Assembly (NCBI GenBank): GCA_007131555.1
Contig: SLQH01000051.1
Span: 1-8,597 of the forward strand
Direction: 5' to 3'
Source: Planctomycetota bacterium
Lineage (GTDB): Bacteria > Planctomycetota > UBA11346
Length of the DNA stretch: 8,597 bases
Positions 6,025 to 8,597 of the stretch are shown here, piece by piece. Each line of letters starts with the position of its first letter. Position 1 is the stretch's first letter. The position numbers were made by a program, and so were the translations under genes. The notes beneath the pieces are model-generated. The model did not search any database and was not told the DNA's origin. It worked only from the letters and a program-made list of their open reading frames with translations.

Positions 6025-7554
6025 ATGTCGATCTCCGCCCACCGTGTCTTCGCCCACCTGACTGCCGACAACGCCGCCGTGTACCGGGCGGTGTTGATGG
6101 CCTTCGTCCAGACCAAGGAGCGCTTCCGGCTGCATCTGCGCCCTGAGGACCTGGTGGCCGAACTGGCCGACGGGGCGCCTGAAGGGTCAGGGCTGGTGGC
6201 GGCCGAGCAGATCCAGCCGGCCCTCAACCAGCTGGTCGACTGGGGCAATCTGATCGCCACGCCGGATGGTTCGGAAGTGCGCACGGTCGAAGACTTCTAC
6301 CGGGCCCGGTTCCTGTACCAGTTGTCACGCCCAGGCGAGGCGGCCGAGACGGCCTTGCAGGTCTTCCATGAGCGCCTGGAACAGCCGGGCGAACTCCAGA
6401 CCGCCGCCCTGGCCGACATCGACCGCCATCTGGCCGCCCTGCAAGCCCTGGTCAGCGATCCGGCGGCCGATGCCGGGCGGGTCCACCAGACCATCAGCCA
6501 GCTGTTCGCCCGCTTTGACGGCTTGGCCGAGCAGGCCCGCAGCTTCCTGGCCTCACTGCGCCGCAGCCTCGATCTGCGGGGCGGCGGGGTGGATGACTTC
6601 CTGGCCTACAAGGAGCATCTGATCGGCTATGTCGAGCGCTTCCTGCGCGAGCTGACCGCCAGCGCCGGCGGCATCATCGCCCGCCTGCAGGATCTCGAAC
6701 GGGCCGGTATCACCGTCTGGCTGCTGCGCTGCGCCGACCGGGACCTGGCCGACAGCCTGCGCCAGGACGCCGAGGCCCGGGCCGCAGTCCAGGCCCGCTG
6801 GCAGCGCCGCTTTGACGGTCTGCGGACCTGGTTCATCGGAGCGGATGGACAGCCGGCCCAGTACCAGGAGCTGCGGGCCCATACCCGGGCCGCCCTGCCG
6901 GTGCTGCTGGAGGCCCTGGGCAACCTCCATGATGCCCGCCTGCGGCGCAGCGACCGGGTGGCCGATCTGCGCTGCCTGGCCCGCTGGTTCGCCACCGCCG
7001 CCAGCGACCAGGAGGCCCACGCCCTGTTCCATCAGGCCTTCCTGCTCTCACCCAGCCGCCACCTGATGATCGACGACGCCACCGTGCAGGCCCGCGAGGA
7101 CGAGCCGGTGCCGCCCTCGACCCCCTGGTACGATGATCGGCCGATCCGCATCAGCCCGCGCCTGCGCAGCCAGGGCCGCCTGCGCGCCGGACCCGGTCAG
7201 CGGGCGGTGGTCCTGGATCACGGTCTGGCCAAGATCCAGCTGCACCGCCGCCTGGCCGAGGAGGCCGCCGCCCTGCACCGGGCCCGGGCCGCCATCGCCA
7301 CCGGCCGGGCGACCCGCCTGTCCCAGATGCAGGTGGCCGAGCCCCAGGCCTTTGAGGTGTTGCTTGACTGCCTGGGCGCGGTCCTGGCCCGGCGGGTGGA
7401 CCCCCAGGCCACCATCATCGCCCATTCCGGCGACGGCAGCCTGCGCATCACCTGCACCCCCCTGCCCAACCGTCCCCAGATGACCCTGCCCGGCCCCCTG
7501 GGCGATCTGATCGGTGAGGACCTGGAACTGACCATCTGCGAGAGCTGGCAATGA
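6025..7554 (+). CDS. jetA: Type II Wadjet protein JetA (DUF2397/TIGR02677), kleisin-like subunit
   Basis: Recognised as the first protein of type II Wadjet, the SMC-like defence system that removes plasmids. JetA is the MukF-like kleisin expected to bridge the JetC SMC heads and bind JetB. The 509 residues fit the family. The N-terminus has the characteristic run HLTADNAAVYRAVLMAF (11-27), then KERFRLHLRPEDL (31-43), LNQLVDWGNL (67-76) and TVEDFYRARFLYQLS (87-101), a winged-helix-type region. Next come long helical segments with FLASL (174-178), FLAYKEHLIGYVERFL (192-207), and a C-terminal part with PIRISPRLRSQGRLR (373-387). The frame is open back to an ATG at 5890, but that extension is Pro/Arg-rich, overlaps gpmI by eight bases and lies outside the family homology, so 6025 is preferred despite lacking a Shine-Dalgarno. 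It overlaps jetB by four bases. Family assignment is from memory of motifs, not a search. Confidence 0.88.
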   Translation: MSISAHRVFAHLTADNAAVYRAVLMAFVQTKERFRLHLRPEDLVAELADGAPEGSGLVAAEQIQPALNQLVDWGNLIATPDGSEVRTVEDFYRARFLYQLSRPGEAAETALQVFHERLEQPGELQTAALADIDRHLAALQALVSDPAADAGRVHQTISQLFARFDGLAEQARSFLASLRRSLDLRGGGVDDFLAYKEHLIGYVERFLRELTASAGGIIARLQDLERAGITVWLLRCADRDLADSLRQDAEARAAVQARWQRRFDGLRTWFIGADGQPAQYQELRAHTRAALPVLLEALGNLHDARLRRSDRVADLRCLARWFATAASDQEAHALFHQAFLLSPSRHLMIDDATVQAREDEPVPPSTPWYDDRPIRISPRLRSQGRLRAGPGQRAVVLDHGLAKIQLHRRLAEEAAALHRARAAIATGRATRLSQMQVAEPQAFEVLLDCLGAVLARRVDPQATIIAHSGDGSLRITCTPLPNRPQMTLPGPLGDLIGEDLELTICESWQ

Positions 7555-8597
7555 GCAGCGCCGCCGACATCCTGCGCCAACGGGTCGATGCGGCCGTGGC
7601 CGAGGAACGCCGCCAGGCCCTGCGCGCCCTCCTGCAACGCCCCCTCCTGCACGCCGCCCATGACCGCGAGACCTTCGCCCTGGTCCGCCGCCACCATGAC
7701 TATCTCAGCACCTGGCTGAGCACCCATCCCTGTTGGAGCCTGTACGCCGATGCCGAGTGCGTCCGTCTGGCCAAGACCCCGGACACCCTCCTGCCGCCGG
7801 AAACCAGCCATCCGGCCCAGGATCCCCGCCACCATCAACCCTTCACCCGCAAGCGCTATGTCTGCTTCTGCCTGGCCCTGGCCAGTTGCGAGCGGGCCGG
7901 CCGCCAGATCACCCTGCGCCGTCTGGCCGAGGACCTCCAAGGCCAGCTGGCCGGTGATCCGGTGCTGGTGGCGGCCGGGCTGCGCCTGACCCTGGACGAC
8001 CGCAGCGAACGCGCCGACATGGTGGCCATCGGCCGGCTGTTGATGGACCTGGGGGTGCTGGAGCGCATCCACGGTGACGAGGAACGCTTCCTCAGCGAGG
8101 CCGGCGACTGCCTATACACCATCCGCCGCACGGTCCTGGCCCGCCTGCTGAGCGTGCGCCTGGGGCCGTCCCTGATCGACGCCAGCGAGCCGACCGAGCG
8201 GCTCATGGCCCTCCAGCGCGAGGTCCTGGGCAGCGGCGAGGCCGAACGCCGTCGCCACCTGCGCCGTCATCTGATCCGCGCCCTGCTGCAACGCCCGGTG
8301 GTCTACTACAGCGACCTTGAAGACGAGGCCGCCGCCTATCTGCGCTCCCAGCAGACCCATCTGATGAGCGAACTGGCTGCCGCCACCGGCCTGCATCCCG
8401 AACAACGCCAGGAGGGCGTGGCCCTGGTCGACGACCAGCAGGAGCTGACCGACTTCCGCCTGCCCCAGGAGGGCACCAACGGCCATGCCGCCCTGCTGCT
8501 GGCCGGGTTCTTCGCCGCCCACCTGCCCCTGGCCCCGGACACCCCCATCCCCCTGGCCCGGATCGAGGACTTCATCGCCCAGGAGGCGACCCGCAAC
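7551..8597 (+). CDS. jetB: Type II Wadjet protein JetB (DUF2398/TIGR02678), KITE-like subunit, cut by window end
   Basis: Expected MukE-like (KITE) partner of JetA in the JetABC complex. 349 codons are visible with no stop, so the C-terminus lies beyond the right edge; family members run to roughly 400 residues. Hallmarks in order: RRQALRALLQRPLL (20-33), FALVRRHHDYL (42-52), the PFTRKRYVCFCLALAS motif (97-112) followed by ER and RQITLRRLAEDL (118-129), then DRSERADMVAIGRLLMDLGVL (150-170, a winged-helix core) and GDEERFL (175-181), DCLYTIRRTVLARLL (186-200). These are the standard blocks of DUF2398. The ATG overlaps the jetA stop as ATGA, with only a weak purine run (GCGAGAG, near 7538-7544) upstream, so translation is probably coupled to jetA. 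The SMC gene jetC and nuclease gene jetD should follow. Confidence 0.9.
   Translation, partial: MSSAADILRQRVDAAVAEERRQALRALLQRPLLHAAHDRETFALVRRHHDYLSTWLSTHPCWSLYADAECVRLAKTPDTLLPPETSHPAQDPRHHQPFTRKRYVCFCLALASCERAGRQITLRRLAEDLQGQLAGDPVLVAAGLRLTLDDRSERADMVAIGRLLMDLGVLERIHGDEERFLSEAGDCLYTIRRTVLARLLSVRLGPSLIDASEPTERLMALQREVLGSGEAERRRHLRRHLIRALLQRPVVYYSDLEDEAAAYLRSQQTHLMSELAAATGLHPEQRQEGVALVDDQQELTDFRLPQEGTNGHAALLLAGFFAAHLPLAPDTPIPLARIEDFIAQEATRN

Noticed and set aside
7218..8072. A 284-codon minus-strand open frame across the jetA/jetB junction
   Set aside because: It spans two real, overlapping plus-strand genes and has no family resemblance.

Overview
This is a high-GC window. The coding parts are visibly GC-rich (positions 7261-7320 are about 87% G+C by hand count), while the one long non-coding stretch is much lower (2101-2160 is 50%). 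The envelope-type genes, ATG starts and purine-rich ribosome binding sites fit a Gram-negative-type, high-GC bacterium. I cannot place the phylum from the sequence alone.

Layout: (1) 1-1888, minus strand: the first 629 codons of a large membrane-anchored nucleotide-sugar 4,6-dehydratase of the WbpM/PglF (CapD-like) family; its C-terminus lies beyond the left edge. (2) 1889-2444: a 556-bp divergent intergenic region with REP-like GGCTAAAGCC palindromes, two of them in opposite orientation, and an 11-bp tandem duplication ending at the next start codon. (3) 2445-4253, plus strand: a complete MsbA-like ABC exporter half-transporter. (4) 4329-5897, plus strand: a complete cofactor-independent phosphoglycerate mutase (gpmI). 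(5) 6025-7554 and 7551 to the right edge, plus strand: two overlapping genes that I recognise as jetA (DUF2397/TIGR02677) and jetB (DUF2398/TIGR02678) of a type II Wadjet anti-plasmid system. jetB is cut by the window end. The SMC gene jetC and the nuclease gene jetD are expected just downstream but are not visible.

How they work together: the dehydratase and the exporter are divergently arranged and both suit cell-envelope glycan or lipid production, though a functional link is only inferred. gpmI is a central glycolytic enzyme that may be co-transcribed with the exporter (75-bp gap). The Wadjet genes follow gpmI after a 127-bp gap and form their own tightly coupled unit. Wadjet is a described family (JetABC forms an SMC/MukBEF-like DNA-loop-extruding complex and JetD cuts circular DNA), so the defence locus is the most notable content but its class is not new. 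All other open frames on the opposite strands look like shadows of these genes.
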